A stretch of 64,000 bases of DNA from Bathynomus jamesi (Eukaryota > Arthropoda > Malacostraca > Isopoda > Cirolanidae): positions 544,501-608,500 of the forward strand of contig JAJOZX010002576.1 of NCBI GenBank assembly GCA_023014485.1, read 5' to 3'. Under the pieces are notes generated by a model. It was not told the DNA's origin. It saw only the letters and a list, made by a program, of their open reading frames with translations, and ran no database searches. Position numbers and translations under genes: made by a program. Numbering within the stretch: position 1 is the stretch's first letter; every line of letters starts with the position of its first letter. Positions 32,094 through 42,615 of the stretch are shown piece after piece.

Positions 32094-33400
32094 GCAAATT
32101 AACGTGGGCAGGACAAAAAAATAGAATTTTCAGTAAACAGGATATATTTTGAAGACGAACAAACCTTAATATTTTATATAGCTACCTTTAGCTTTAATTA
32201 ATAACGTCTTGAACACACTTTGGCTTAGAATGTACCAGATTTCACAGATTTTCTTTAATTCTTCATCATGAAACTAGACTTGGATGACAGATGCGATCAA
32301 TTTTGCTTCAGCTGCACAGTTCAGTTTTTGAAGTCGAGACTTCCATATTTCCCATAGATTTTCGATTGGGTTTAGTAGATCTGGCGAGTTTCCCGGGCAG
32401 TCTAAACAGTTGATATTATTCACCTTTAAGAACTCCTTAACACATTTTGATGTATAGCATGGAGTCAGATCCTGTTGGAAAACCCCTTTTGGGAACAGTT
32501 TCTGAAGCTCTGGTTTGCCATGGCGTTCTAGTACCTCAATATATCGTTTACTATTCATCACGCCTTCCACAGGCACTAATGAGCCAGTTCATCATGCAGA
32601 AAAACAACCCCAGAACATTTCCTTTTCGGGGTGTTTTACAGTTTCGTTATTTTGGAACTGGTTGTGGGTTCACCAGGTGAATGGCGTAGAAATCGATTTT
32701 GCTGATCTTGAACAAGAAAATTACTCTCGTCTGAAAATAATATATTGTACCAATCTTTTGACCAACCAGCATATTTCTTGACCCACGCATAGCGTTTTGT
32801 CTTCATTATTGTTGTTAGCAATTGATACCTGGATGTTTGATGCTGCTAGTTCCTGGATAAACATGTCACTAGTTTTTCTGGGATCCTGCTCGTTCATTCG
32901 TATTAACTTTGCATCATCTCTGGGTGTTGTTTACCGTTTTCTTCCGCATTTCCCTTTCTTTGATGAGGATATCGAACCCGTGGTTTGTTTCTTCATAATC
33001 TTATTGACCGCTCCCACACTAACTTTGATTGCATTGGCAGTTTCTCTGCGTGAGCGATGTATGTTCATGCAAGGTGATTATTTTGCTTATTTTTCTTGGT
33101 GTAATGTCCAAATTCAACTCTGAAACACACAGAGCACAGAAATCACACGTACTGACTCTGATGACTGACAAGAATAAACTAAATTAAGCAGAAACTGAAT
33201 GACAAGCTCGACTTCAAAAAATGTTGCAATTGCCTTAAAAGATGCTGCAATAATGTTCCAAATGATACAATAATGTAATGTATACCATAAATAATTAAAC
33301 TTATTCATAAAATTACATTTAAAAACTTTCATTGTTTCTTTTTTCATTAAAAACAATGAAAAATCATATTTTTCTTCTATGTTCACATTAATTTGCACAA
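32090..33400 (-). mobile_element. Tc1-like transposon
   Basis: Ends ttgtgcaaattaacgtgggc and complement of ...gttcacattaatttgcacaa, about 20 bp with a few mismatches. TA at 32088-32089 and 33401-33402. Length 1311 bp. Confidence 0.88.
32274..33120 (-). pseudogene. Tc1-like transposase pseudogene (DD34E type)
   Basis: Reverse strand: an N-terminal fragment ITPRKISKIITLHEHTSLTQ (about 33110-33030) is followed by a broken hinge. Then RYAWVKKYAGWSKDWYNILF and SDESNFLV supply the first Asp. After a shift come MPVEGVMNSKRYIEVLERHG, GVFQQDLTPCYTSKCVKEFL (second Asp) and NSPDLLNPIENLWEIWKSRL (third acidic residue Glu). PDLLNPIEN has one extra Leu relative to the family's PDLNPIEN, making the spacing 35 where 34 is usual. 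Several stops separate the blocks. Confidence 0.85.
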
Positions 33401-33402
33401 TA

Positions 33403-34260
33403 CTGTACACTGTACATATAGTTTATATACTTCCCTCGCTATTAAAAAGCTTTTAATGGAAATATTTATAAGCTCAATTTGAGATCATGCGAGCCTTTGG
33501 TATGTATATTATAGCGTGTAATTATTACGAGTTAATTGAACTTATCAATTAGTAGATATGTATAATATTAATGTAAAATAAAAGGTCATTAAAAATAGAA
33601 CTCAATTATAATACTGTAACTCCTAAATTAATTTTAATTTTAATTTTAAACTGATTGATATAATCCTTATCTTAACAATAATGAAAGCCATAGCAGTTAA
33701 TCAGATAATAATAATAATAATAATAATAATTAAAAAATATGTTTTATTAAATCTTATTAAAATTACCGATTTTACAGTTTCTTTAAATATGATCGAATTT
33801 CATACCTATTTTGACCATATAGTTTTGTTCTAAGATTTAGTAATTACCGTACCCATGTTCAAACAATGTGTATAAAATGTTTACTAGACGAACGTCGTTT
33901 GTAAATCAACGAATCACAATGAGCCAACCACGCCGTTTTGACTAACCAACACTCATTTTATTTTAATGCAGTTCTACTGTTCCTGAAATGTAAAGTTGAT
34001 TGATAGTGAATACGAAGAGGGTAGAGATCAATAATCAAAACGTTAGTTTTTCTAACTGTCATTTCGGTTTCGTGTGTGTGTGTGTGTATGTGTGTGTGTG
34101 TGTGTTTAATAAAAGTAAATCATACTGCCGTATGTATATAAATACGAGAGTGAAAGTGAAATAAAATGTCGAAATCATACACCAACATTTTTCCTTTCAA
34201 TTCCAGAAGACAAAAATGATTGTGTCGGCGTTGATCACTTTATTCCTCTTTAAATGGGAC
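33403..34260. other. AT-rich, microsatellites only
   Basis: (AAT)n at about 33707-33731 and (GT)n at 34073-34106. No gene-like frame. Confidence 0.5.
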
Positions 34261-34362
34261 CCCTTCTCAACTAAACCTCTTTCTTATATATATATATTAT
34301 ATATATATATATATATATTTTATTATTATTATTTTTTTAGTTCGGGAAGAACCGATTCGCCT

Positions 34363-34500
34363 CTATTTAAAAGGGCATATCTCGGCGGAAAAACAAAGAA
34401 AAAGTGAGAGGAAAGACAGAGGAAAAAGAAAGGGTGGAGGGGACAGTCGAAGTAGAAAAAGACCAAGGATGACAAGGACTGCAAGGGCGAGCCCCATCAT
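34363..34500 (-). CDS. Small hydrophobic open frame, uncertain
   Basis: A 45-residue minus-strand frame starts MMGLALAVLVILGLFLLRLS and ends SAEICPFK. The first 20 residues have the form of a signal peptide or a membrane anchor, and the surrounding 34440-34600 is GC-richer than its neighbours. There is no downstream exon, family match or other support. It may be chance in a repeat. Given as a lead only. Confidence 0.15.
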   Translation of the reverse strand: MMGLALAVLVILGLFLLRLSPPPFLFPLSFLSLFLCFSAEICPFK

Positions 34501-34735
34501 CCTTGGGTGCTAGGGCCGGGAGGGCGCACGTGAGACCTCCTGGAACAAGCACGTACAAATGAGCACAAACAGCACTCAAGAGCACGAGCTTAGAACCCCC
34601 TTGCGGGGATATATATATATATATACATACATTTAACTGCAATGACCACGCAGTATATTAATGCATAGAAACGACGTAAGTATAGAGGAGTGTTCTGCAC
34701 ACGAGGAAGAGAAATAACGAACAAATGAAAAATAA

Positions 34736-34809
34736 GGCACCCGCCCGGGAATCGAACCCAGGATCTTCCAATTGCCGGTCAGACGTGCTAACCACTACAC
34801 CACGGAGCC
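34736..34809 (-). repeat. tRNA-like core, unit A
   Basis: Minus strand ggctccgtggtgtagtggtt...ggttcgattcccgg. D arm, a 5-bp anticodon stem (tctga/ttgga) and T arm all fold. The anticodon position is GGC but the base before it is C and not the invariant U, and the acceptor strands pair poorly. tRNA-derived, probably not a working tRNA. Confidence 0.6.
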
Positions 34810-34998
34810 ACGATAGTCAGAAGTCGCAATTCTCCTACATAGGGCAGAAACCAATGCCTTGAGAGGGCACCCTCGCAAATCGTGAATATGTACATTTAAC
34901 TGCAATGACCACGCAGTATATTAATGTATAGAAACGACGTAAGTATAGAGGAGTGTTCTTCACACGAGGAAGAGAAATAACGAACAAATTAAAAATAA

Positions 34999-35072
34999 GG
35001 CACCCGCCCGGGAATCGAACCCAGGATCTTCCAATTGCTGGTCAGCCGTGCTAACCACTACACCACGGAGCC
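34999..35072 (-). repeat. tRNA-like core, unit B
   Basis: As unit A, with a few substitutions in the anticodon arm (gtcagc for gtcaga on the plus strand). The unit is cut just 5' of the core by the inverted junction. Confidence 0.6.
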
Positions 35073-35200
35073 ACGTTTCTATACATTAATATACTGCGTG
35101 GTCATTGCAGTTAAATGTACATATTCACGATTTGCGAGGGTGCCCTCTCAAGGCATTGGTTTCTGCCCTATGTAGGAGAATTGCGACTTCTGACTATCGT

Positions 35201-35274
35201 GGCTCCGTGGTGTAGTGGTTAGCACGTCTGACCGGCAATTGGAAGATCCTGGGTTCGATTCCCGGGCGGGTGCC
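35201..35274 (+). repeat. tRNA-like core, unit C
   Basis: Same sequence as unit A on the plus strand; first unit after the inverted junction. Confidence 0.6.
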
Positions 35275-35468
35275 TTATTTTTCATTTGTTCGTTATTTCT
35301 CTTCCTCGTGTGCAGAACACTCCTCTATACTTACGTCGTTTCAATACATTAATATACTGCGTGGTCATTGCAGTTAAATGTACTGTACATATTCACGATT
35401 TGCGAGGGTGCCCTATCAAGGCATTGGTTTCTGCCCTATGTTGGAGAATTGCGACTTCTGACTATCGT

Positions 35469-35549
35469 GGCTCCGTGGTGTAGTGGTTACTGGTTAGCAC
35501 GTCTGACCGGCAATTGGAAGATCCTGGGTTCGATTCCCGGGCGGGTGCT
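35469..35549 (+). repeat. tRNA-like core, unit D, with 7-bp duplication in D arm
   Basis: The D-loop reads gtggttactggttagc, a 7-bp tandem gain relative to the other units; this would disrupt the D arm. The last base is also changed. Confidence 0.6.
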
Positions 35550-35738
35550 TTATTTTTCATTTGTTCGTTATTTCTCTTCCTCGTGTGCAGAACACTCCTC
35601 TATACTTACGTCGTTTCTATACATTAATATACTGCGTGGTCATTGCAGTTAAATGTACATATTCACGATTTGCGAGGGTGCCCTCTCAAGGCATTGGTTT
35701 CTGCCCTATGTAGGAGAATTGCGACTTCTGACTATCGT

Positions 35739-35812
35739 GGCTCCGTGGTGTAGTGGTTAGCACGTCTGACCGGCAATTGGAAGATCCTGGGTTCGATTCC
35801 CGGGCGGGTGCC
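35739..35812 (+). repeat. tRNA-like core, unit E
   Basis: Identical to unit C. The unit's right end runs into (TA)n(GA)n at 35883-35920. Confidence 0.6.
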
Positions 35813-35882
35813 TTATTTTTCATTTGTTCGTTATTTCTCTTCCTCGTGTGTAGAACACTCCTCTATACTTACGTCGTTTCTG

Positions 35883-35885
35883 TAC

Positions 35886-35921
<36 letters not shown>
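35883..35921. repeat. (TA)n(GA)n microsatellite
   Basis: TA units then GA units. Confidence 0.95.
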
Positions 35922-36630
35922 TTTTCCATCTTTGTCGTACGAGTATAAAGGCTCTCAGTCTGTTCTGTCGCAGTGGAAATGATGCGAAAATTCTTGTTCG
36001 TCTATTGATGTTAATTCTTCTGTATGATTTGGATACGATTTTTGAAGCACTTTCCAAATGTATAGTCGCTGAAAAAAGTTCGCCGAAGAAGATATGTTTA
36101 AAAAGAATACTAAACATTTTAAAAAAATGCTCTTCGTGCTGATATAGCCTTATGCCACTCCTTCACTTTTTCATGACTAGGTATTGACTGTATTGCCATT
36201 ACGAGAAACCTGTCCACAAGTAAATACATAAATATATAAATAAATAAATAATACAAACCAATAAGCAGTTTTCTGACCTCCTTTTCCATTTCTTGCATGG
36301 TTGATACCACAAATGAGTCTGGATGTGAAGGAGGACACATAAATTGAAATCTTTACCTGCACATTCTTTTTCATACATTGAATCAGCTGCAAATTCTAAA
36401 TAAACAAATCCTTGTTTGTACTCTTCTTTTTATTTATCAAGAAAGACAATTCATACGTCATATAGTCATGTTTTGTTTCTCAGCCTCCAATCCCAATCTC
36501 ACGTCACTCACCAACTCTAGAATTGAACATTCTCCTGAGAAATCAAAACATTTAGTATCTAAAATATTCCTGTGGAGAGTTAAACAAATATTCTTTACAG
36601 CAAAATATTGATTAAATTATTTTTTAACAC
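35922..36630. other. No gene recognised
   Basis: Several overlapping 70-80-codon frames on both strands, none with a motif. An (AAAT)n stretch lies near 36225-36250. Confidence 0.5.
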
Positions 36631-36835
36631 AAGCCCCGCCTTCGGCTCCCTACCCTACGAGTAGGGCTTCGTAATCTTTAACGCCGCTCATCTTGATAGA
36701 TCCGACCCTAACGGGCGACTGAGCGAGAGGCATTAGCTCCACCCACTTTCCGCGAGTCAGCCAATCATAACAGGTGACTGAGCGAAAGAGATATTTGTCA
36801 CTCCGCTCAACTCCGCTCAAAACCGCGCAAAGTTT
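36631..36835. other. GC-rich unassigned repeat-like block
   Basis: About 50% GC in an AT-rich setting, with imperfect direct repeats (gactgagcgagag / gactgagcgaaag; two ctccgctcaa). It contains a ttagctccacccactttccg string and an agccaatca CCAAT-like word. No coding potential or known family recognised. Confidence 0.4.
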
Positions 36836-36969
36836 TTTTTTATTTATAGATAGATTTATTATCAAAACTAAGGCTTACTAAGGTTCATTAATAAACCTCG
36901 TAACAATAACGTTTGCGGCTCCTTCATTTGGTATAAAAGCACGAAGCAGGAAAACGCAACGGTACTGAT

Positions 36970-37070
36970 TAAGCTTAATCAACATGAACAATACTTCCAA
37001 TCGGTATTATAAATAGTAAGGGACCTAATACAGCTCCTTGTAGCATACAGTAGATACATAACTAATTAAC
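36970..37070 (-). pseudogene. Short LINE RT fragment
   Basis: Minus-strand frame LQGAVLGPLLFIIPIGSIV corresponds to RT motif 4 (PQGSVLGPLLFLIYIND). Only about 30 codons can be aligned, with nothing recognisable on either side. Confidence 0.45.
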
Positions 37071-37209
37071 TGTTGTAACAGTGGACTTAACATTTTTAAA
37101 AATATTTTAGAAACTAGGTAATCTAACGTAACCTTAGTGCCATAGAGCTGAGAAGGTCGTAATAAACCTTTCAGAAGCAGTTACGGTCTCGAAGGTGTTT
37201 CCTGTTAAG

Positions 37210-37265
37210 CCTCTAAATACTAGCTAACCTAACCTAACCTAACCTAAACTAACTTCAACTAACCT
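37210..37265. repeat. CCTAA (telomere-like) tract
   Basis: Four adjacent taacc units followed by degenerate ones. Confidence 0.85.
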
Positions 37266-37403
37266 AACTTATCGTGCCTTTTTTCCGACAATAAAAATAT
37301 GTATAGATTTTTTATGTAAATTTTTAACATTCCGACATATGAAAAGTATTACTTCACTAAAAAATTTTTTTTCCTATATCTGTGAATTTCCACATACTTG
37401 ACG

Positions 37404-37407
<4 letters not shown>

Positions 37408-37445
<38 letters not shown>
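37408..37445. repeat. (CA)n microsatellite
   Basis: About 18 CA units. Confidence 0.97.
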
Positions 37446-37446
<1 letters not shown>

Positions 37447-37731
37447 ATCTTTATCAGCATTAATAACCCGAATTCCGAGAAAACTATTGCCACTATCATT
37501 TCACTATTTCCAGATTATTAACCGATATTTTTATGATTAACACAGTCTTTTTCCCTCGTTTCACCTCTTTCCATCCTCTTATTGTGCCCTCGAATCCTGT
37601 TCCCTCGAAAGGAATTAATTCCTCTTCTTCTTCCCTCATTGGAGGCATCAAACGACGCTTATTCAGAGGCAATCGAGAGGAAACCTAAATTATTATACCT
37701 TCTATTTCTTTCCATTTATTGAAAAAGAGAA

Positions 37732-37806
37732 ACAATAATAATAATAATGATGATGATAATAATATTACTACTACTACTACTACTACTAGTAGTAGTAGTA
37801 GTAGTT
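37732..37806. repeat. (AAT)n, (GAT)n and palindromic (ACT)n(AGT)n
   Basis: Trinucleotide runs; the ACT run flips directly to AGT at about 37786, forming a self-complementary tract like the one at 14030. Confidence 0.95.
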
Positions 37807-37809
37807 TGT

Positions 37810-39330
37810 CTAATCTTTGTGACGATCGAAAAGTGGGAAAGATTTCAGCTTTTGCATCGAAGATTCAAATAAGAGATGAATGAATGAAGACTATTTATTA
37901 ACCGGTGCTACCATGACACCGTTAATTACTCGAGGATTGCTTCGCATATTGAGAATTTCTATCAAATGTGAAGGCTTTCGAAATCGGTTATATGCTCTAC
38001 ACATCACAAAACTCAACTGTCATTTCTACTAAACATTTTTGGTATATGTTTATGATTATGCGTCGTAGTTATAAAAAACGTTTAAATGAAATCCGAAAGG
38101 TTTTACTGACCGTAAATTCAAATACACTAAAATCCACTTTTAAAGTTATATAAAAAATTTGGTTAATCCTGCGAATATGTGAATTTTTGGTGCGTGGAAT
38201 ATGGAAAAAGAAATTTAAAGGTGATGGTCGTTTGAGTATGAGAATATTGTGATGTTAAGGCTGTTGGCTCAATTGATTAACAAACCTCTCGAGAGACGTT
38301 TATTTGACAATAACTTCAAAAGAGAAGAAAATGCAAAAATGAATAAAAAATATTAAAAATTAAGATTTTTAAAAGCGAGATTAAAAAATAAAAATAAAAA
38401 GATTTTCCTATTATTAGTGAAGGATGGTTTATATCAGGTGACTTTGAATGATGGTGGAGTGATTGAATAAAGCTGAACTATACGTGAGCTATCCGTCCTT
38501 TTGTATAAGAAAAAAAAAATGGATCTGTAGATCCGCCTTTCAGAAGTGATAGAAAAACGAGAAATATCTACGGGAAGTCATAAAACCCTAAACCTACACG
38601 TAATAACGCATACATGAAAATGTATTGGAGGACAAAAGAGGAGGAGGAGGCTATTTGGAACGAAATCAGGGGTTAAAAATAGATCCATTTAATGAATTTT
38701 AAGAGAAAATTGCATTAACAACACGGAAATACAAATAATTTCTCTTAAAAATGTGCAGTTTGATACATTGCGCTTTTAACACACTTACTAAACTTTAAAA
38801 TATACTGAAGATTTGTTTCAAAATGACGCATTTATATTTAATAATAACTGCAACTATTCTAAATCAACCATTTATCTACCTTTATCTACCTTTGGAACCA
38901 TTCTTAAATAGAGATTTAAAAGTAAAATGGCAAAGATTTATGCATAAGAGATGATATTATAAGAGATAGGAAGGTAAAGGTTCTCCACATCAAATAATAA
39001 AGCTTCATTCAACAATAAGATATCGAGTAATTTACAGTCTGCATCTCCTTTTCAAATATTATTGGCTCTTCTGTATGAAATCATTCTTAACCAATATAAA
39101 TTACTCATAAATAAATATGATTTACCAACAGGGACTGGACTAATTATTCCGGCTTTCGCACTTTGTTCAAGGAAGTAATGAGAAAAATAAAAATTAGACA
39201 CCAAAAGGTATGCGTAAATCCATCGCGAGTACAATGATATGTATTTTATTACTCCAGTTCTCTTTTATCAACTTATTTAAGTCCTCGTGTGAAAAATAAC
39301 ATTAACGGAAGATATATATATTTATATATA
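37810..39330. other. No gene recognised
   Basis: AT-rich. Frames such as 37968-38153 and 39052-39234 have no motif and no repeat partner. Confidence 0.5.
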
Positions 39331-39333
39331 TAT

Positions 39334-39424
39334 ATGCTGCAAACCCACAAGGAATCGTTTTTCTTTTTCCTTGTGGGTTTGCAGCATTTATTCATTTCAC
39401 GTGTTTTATTGTGAAATTCATCCA
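39334..39424 (+). repeat. Hairpin plus Penelope-like 3' tail
   Basis: tgctgcaaacccacaaggaa (39334) and its complement at 39368 form a perfect 20-bp hairpin. The following gcattt-attcatttcacgtg, tttattgtgaaattcatcc is the same tail as at 54630-54680, downstream of a Penelope-like GIY-YIG remnant. Confidence 0.6.
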
Positions 39425-39441
39425 TATATATATATGTGTGT

Positions 39442-39664
39442 AAAGAACGACGCTTGTGTAGAAGAGCGTTCCGCACAAGATGAGGAGGGAGAACGAACAA
39501 ATGAAAAATGAGGTACCACCCGGAAATCGAACACGGGATCATCCGATTGCCGGTCAGATATGCTATCCACTACACCATGGACCTCGATCATCAATCATTT
39601 TTCATTTGTTCGTTCTCCCTCTTCATCTTGTGCGGAACGCTCTTCTACACAAGCGTCGTTCTTT
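39442..39664. repeat. Inverted dimer of the tRNA-like repeat
   Basis: Left arm 39442-39515 (taaagaacgacgcttgtgta...) and right arm 39594-39664 are complementary over about 70 bp. Between them is one tRNA-like core on the minus strand, 39511-39584 (aggtccatggtgtagtggat ... ttcgatttccgg). Same family as 34626-35885 but a different subfamily. Confidence 0.8.
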
Positions 39665-39714
39665 ACATTAATTATACTGTGTTGTTTGCAGTTAAAAAAA
39701 AAAATATATATATA

Positions 39715-39938
39715 TAGGGTGAACCAAATGTAGGTGGACAGTAAATGATAACGTTTATTTTGAGAATACATATTTAATTTTTTGTATACTATAATACAAA
39801 ATAAAATTTAAATAAATTTAGTTATAATATTTAATATAATAAAACACAAACACCATAGTTATAATGAACACCATAGTTATAATATAATATAACACAAACC
39901 GTATTCAACCTACTGTCCACCTACTTTGGTTCACCGTG
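39715..39938. mobile_element. 224-bp mariner-type MITE
   Basis: Inverted repeats of about 30 bp (gtgaaccaaatgtaggtgga on the left), TA at 39713-39714 and 39939-39940, inside TA microsatellite. An internal caccatagttataat word is tandemly repeated. Confidence 0.85.
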
Positions 39939-39974
<36 letters not shown>

Positions 39975-40010
39975 GTAAAGATTCGGTAGAACACATCCAC
40001 CCAAACTAGT

Positions 40011-40213
40011 GACGAAAATAGGTTTTTCTGGTGTATTGCATGCTGTTTCAATTGAATCTGACCTTCATTTTTGGCGCAAATGCACCGTTATGGAGATACT
40101 CCCCCCCCCCCCCCCCCCCAGGCTTTGAAGAAGAGGGAAATTGTGGGTTAAAAGGCCAGAATCAATTGAAACAGCATGAAATACTGTACACCAGAAAAAC
40201 CTATTTTCGTCAG
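40011..40213. mobile_element. MITE-like inverted repeat with poly-C centre
   Basis: gacgaaaataggtttttctg plus tgctgtttcaattga at the left and the complement at 40160-40213, about 45 bp of arm. A run of 19 C lies near 40101-40119. No clear target duplication. Confidence 0.7.
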
Positions 40214-40248
40214 TAATATTCACGGGAAAGTAAACTAACCTAACCTGG

Positions 40249-40514
40249 TACTACTTACCTTTCCGAGTCCCGACAATGACCCAACCTTACCTTTCCGGGT
40301 ATAATCGCTTATGGCGTTGGATAACACAAAGGTTAATTGAATGCCCGCTTAGGTCAACTGTATGCCCTTGACAAGTGGTTAGGTTAGTCGTGATATTTTC
40401 GTTAAAACTAACGAAAATAACACAACTTAACCTAACCAATTGTCAAGGGCATACAGTTGACCTAACGGCATGGGTACCCCATAATGAGTTCGGGACCCGG
40501 AAATGTAGCAGTAC
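40249..40514. repeat. Palindromic element carrying the CCTAACC module
   Basis: Outer ends gtactacttacctttccgag and complement-like ggaaatgtagcagtac. Core near 40395-40460 is gtgatattttcgttaaaact-aacg with cctaaccaattgtcaagggc, the module seen at 3413, 17292, 43975, 58620 and 62080. Confidence 0.7.
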
Positions 40515-40515
40515 C

Positions 40516-40600
40516 CAGTGGCGGATCATTAAGGCAATTGAGGCTGAAGCCTCAGGCACCCATGCTTGAGGGGGGGGGCAATCACTGAGTTTCGATAATA
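40516..40600 (+). repeat. hAT-like end fragment
   Basis: Starts cagtggcggatcattaaggc, a hAT-type terminus, followed by aggctgaagcctcaggc and a G run. No matching right end found nearby. Confidence 0.4.
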
Positions 40601-40764
40601 TAATCCGAGATTTCGCAAACTTCTTTGATTAATATAACAGAATACACAACCTGACAAATTCCCTGTTTTATTTTTGTTTTATAGGCCCTAAGTAAAGTTT
40701 GTTTAATACTGTTTTGTTTTAGCAAACGGCAAAATAAAGTGTTAAGGTTCTTTTAAGTAATAAC

Positions 40765-40930
40765 TTCAAGACCAGCTGGACAGATTCCTGTGCAAAGTCC
40801 CTGATCAGCCATGCGTGGCTGGCTACGAGGGCAGGAAGAGATCAGACAGCAATTCCCTCCTTCGCCAAATCCCCCAAATGAGGCGGGATGCTGCAGAGGG
40901 GTCGACCGCAGGTCGATCCTAAACTGTCGT
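40765..40930 (+). pseudogene. LINE ORF2 C-terminal tail
   Basis: Open plus-strand reading QLDRFLCKVPDQPCVAGYEG, RKRSDSNSLLRQIPQMRRDA ending at a stop near 40921. The FLxKVPDQP...ADSNSLLxQ pattern is common at the C-terminus of CR1-like LINE proteins of crustaceans and other invertebrates. Everything upstream is lost. Confidence 0.65.
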
Positions 40931-41049
40931 TTAAAATCACCTAAAGTAACCTAAAGTATATAACGATTCCATAATTTTAAGCTTAAGTCAGAGTTGACAG
41001 CAACAAGTACGGTGACATTAGACAGTTAAATGCAAAAATATACTGTATA

Positions 41050-41146
41050 CTGTATACAGAAATATATAGAAATAATATATATAATATATTATATATATAT
41101 ATATATATATTATATAATATATATAATATATATATATATATATACA
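41050..41146. repeat. (TA)n microsatellite, interrupted
   Basis: Several TA blocks with symmetrical interruptions. Confidence 0.95.
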
Positions 41147-41319
41147 CTGTAGCTTCTTTTAATGTTATTTTGACGCGAGTCATCAAGAAGTAATGGACTC
41201 ACAACGAAAGCAATTATGAATAATCAGAAAATTCTTCTTAAATCCTAAAAACTGTAAGACCAAAGGAAATAATTTTGATGGTAACTCAAATGAGCATTAC
41301 GAATGGTTGTGTTTTGGGG

Positions 41320-41510
41320 ACTGCTGAATCTCGCTCGCAATAGCAAAGGTCAAATGACGGTGGTGTTCTACAGCTTTACGCGAGATTCGAACCACGGGGT
41401 CGCTACATCATTTGGAAACAGAGGAAGGTCGCCTAATTGAGCTACTACCCAGACCCAATATCGCTTAACGTCGCTGATTGACGAAGTGTTGCGACTTTGG
41501 CCACGGACTT
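41320..41510 (-). repeat. 5S rRNA-derived SINE
   Basis: Minus strand: gcgacgttaagcgatattgg, gtctgggtagtagctcaatt, then gatgtagcgaccccgtggtt, cgaatctcgcgtaaagctgt and caccgtcatttgacctttgc. Same head and body order as 44455-44640. Confidence 0.7.
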
Positions 41511-41562
41511 ATTATACCCATTTCGTTGACAAAACCAAACAACCGACACTCTTAAAAAACTA

Positions 41563-41640
41563 ACCTAACCTAACTTAGCCTAACCTCACTTAACCTAACT
41601 CAACCTATGCTAACCAAACTTAACCTAACTTACTCTAATA
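41563..41640. repeat. CCTAA-like tract
   Basis: Degenerate taacct/cttaac units. Confidence 0.8.
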
Positions 41641-41794
41641 TGAAATCTATCAAATGTCGTAATCCAGCAAAAAATCACTACATGTAAAAAAAAATCTTTC
41701 ATCAAACGAAATCAAAGAATTTCATCAAAGCCTCAGTTTGTTCATCAATCATATAAAAACAATTAAAAAGTTTAAAAATAATACTATTTCATGC

Positions 41795-41925
41795 CATGAT
41801 TCCCTCACATTTTGTAGTACTGATGATGGCTGTAAAACGGTTACTGAAAAGTCATTTTGACAAGTTTACTCGTATGCAATTCGATTAAAGACTTCAAAAC
41901 AAACTTTTACCTTGTTTCGTCCTCA
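41795..41925 (+). repeat. Penelope/retrozyme-type end with hammerhead-like core
   Basis: Hammerhead boxes at 41820-41853 are followed by aattcgattaaagacttc, a tail comparable to aaataaactctgtc at 42900. No coding sequence nearby. Confidence 0.55.
41820..41853 (+). ncRNA. Hammerhead-ribozyme-like core
   Basis: ctgatga, then uggcugu-aaa-acgguua as a 7-bp stem II with wobble pairs, then gaaaagtc. Both catalytic boxes are intact. Stems I and III were not established. Confidence 0.55.
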
Positions 41926-41972
41926 TTATTTTGGACTTGAAAAATGTTTCCTAAGCAACAAACAACTTTGTG

Positions 41973-41976
<4 letters not shown>

Positions 41977-42010
<34 letters not shown>

Positions 42011-42012
42011 CT
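41977..42012. repeat. (CTAT)n microsatellite
   Basis: About nine CTAT units. Confidence 0.97.
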
Positions 42013-42585
42013 CTGTCTATCTTCTATCTGTCTAATTTTTGGGATTACGACATATGATTGCCTTGCCATTCTATCAACAAGTATATTGTGGATTAGATTA
42101 AGTCAGGTTAACATAGGCTAGGTTAGGTTAAATTTTTAGCGTATCGATATTATGGTCCTGTCAATCCGATGCGTATAGGTTCGAAATTTCAACAAAACAT
42201 TCTAAAACTGAACGAAAATGTTATAGAGGTTCAAAAGGTATAGTTGTGGAAAGAAGTTAACCGAAAAAATAAAATCTATGGAAAAATACTGAATTTTTAA
42301 AAATATATATAAAAAAAATTTATTTGTTAATTAAAAAAATTATCTTATACCAATGGGCAAAGAGGCTTTTTTTTTGGATGGATGATTAGATGCCGCATAC
42401 ACAGTCACCTCAGCTTCAGTTGGTTAATTATTTTGATTTACTGTCAGATTATGAGCCTGTTGCTGAATATTAAAATGTTCGGTATTTTCTCCATAATAAA
42501 TGCAAAAAACTTCACTTTTTTCTACGTGAAGGTTAAAATATGAAAATAAAAACCCATTCTAATAGACAGAGTTTATTTCAACAAC

Positions 42586-42615
42586 AGTTTCGATGCCCAC
42601 TGGCACCCTCTTCGG
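42586..42615 (-). ncRNA. Hammerhead-like core, left copy
   Basis: Minus strand ccgaaga, gggtgcc-agt-gggcatc, gaaac. The first box has C for the conserved U, so catalysis would be impaired. Confidence 0.45.

Larger units (their letters stand above)
34626..35885. repeat. Five-unit array of a ~268-bp tRNA-like repeat, two inverted
   Basis: Units A (34626-34892) and B (34893-35073) are on the minus strand. C, D and E (35074-35885) are on the plus strand. Tandem spacing of the tRNA-like cores is 263-270 bp. Each unit has a left part (actgcgtggtcattgcagtt...tgtaggagaattgcgacttc), the tRNA-like core and a right part (ttcatttgttcgttatttct...acgtcgtttc). B and C meet head to head at about 35073, giving an inverted dimer. 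Copies are nearly identical, so the array is young. Confidence 0.95.

Noticed and set aside
34736..35812. Cluster of functional tRNA-Ala(GGC) genes
   Set aside because: The base before the anticodon is C instead of U, acceptor strands mispair, one copy has a 7-bp D-arm gain, and the cores sit inside a dispersed repeat. Kept as tRNA-derived repeat.
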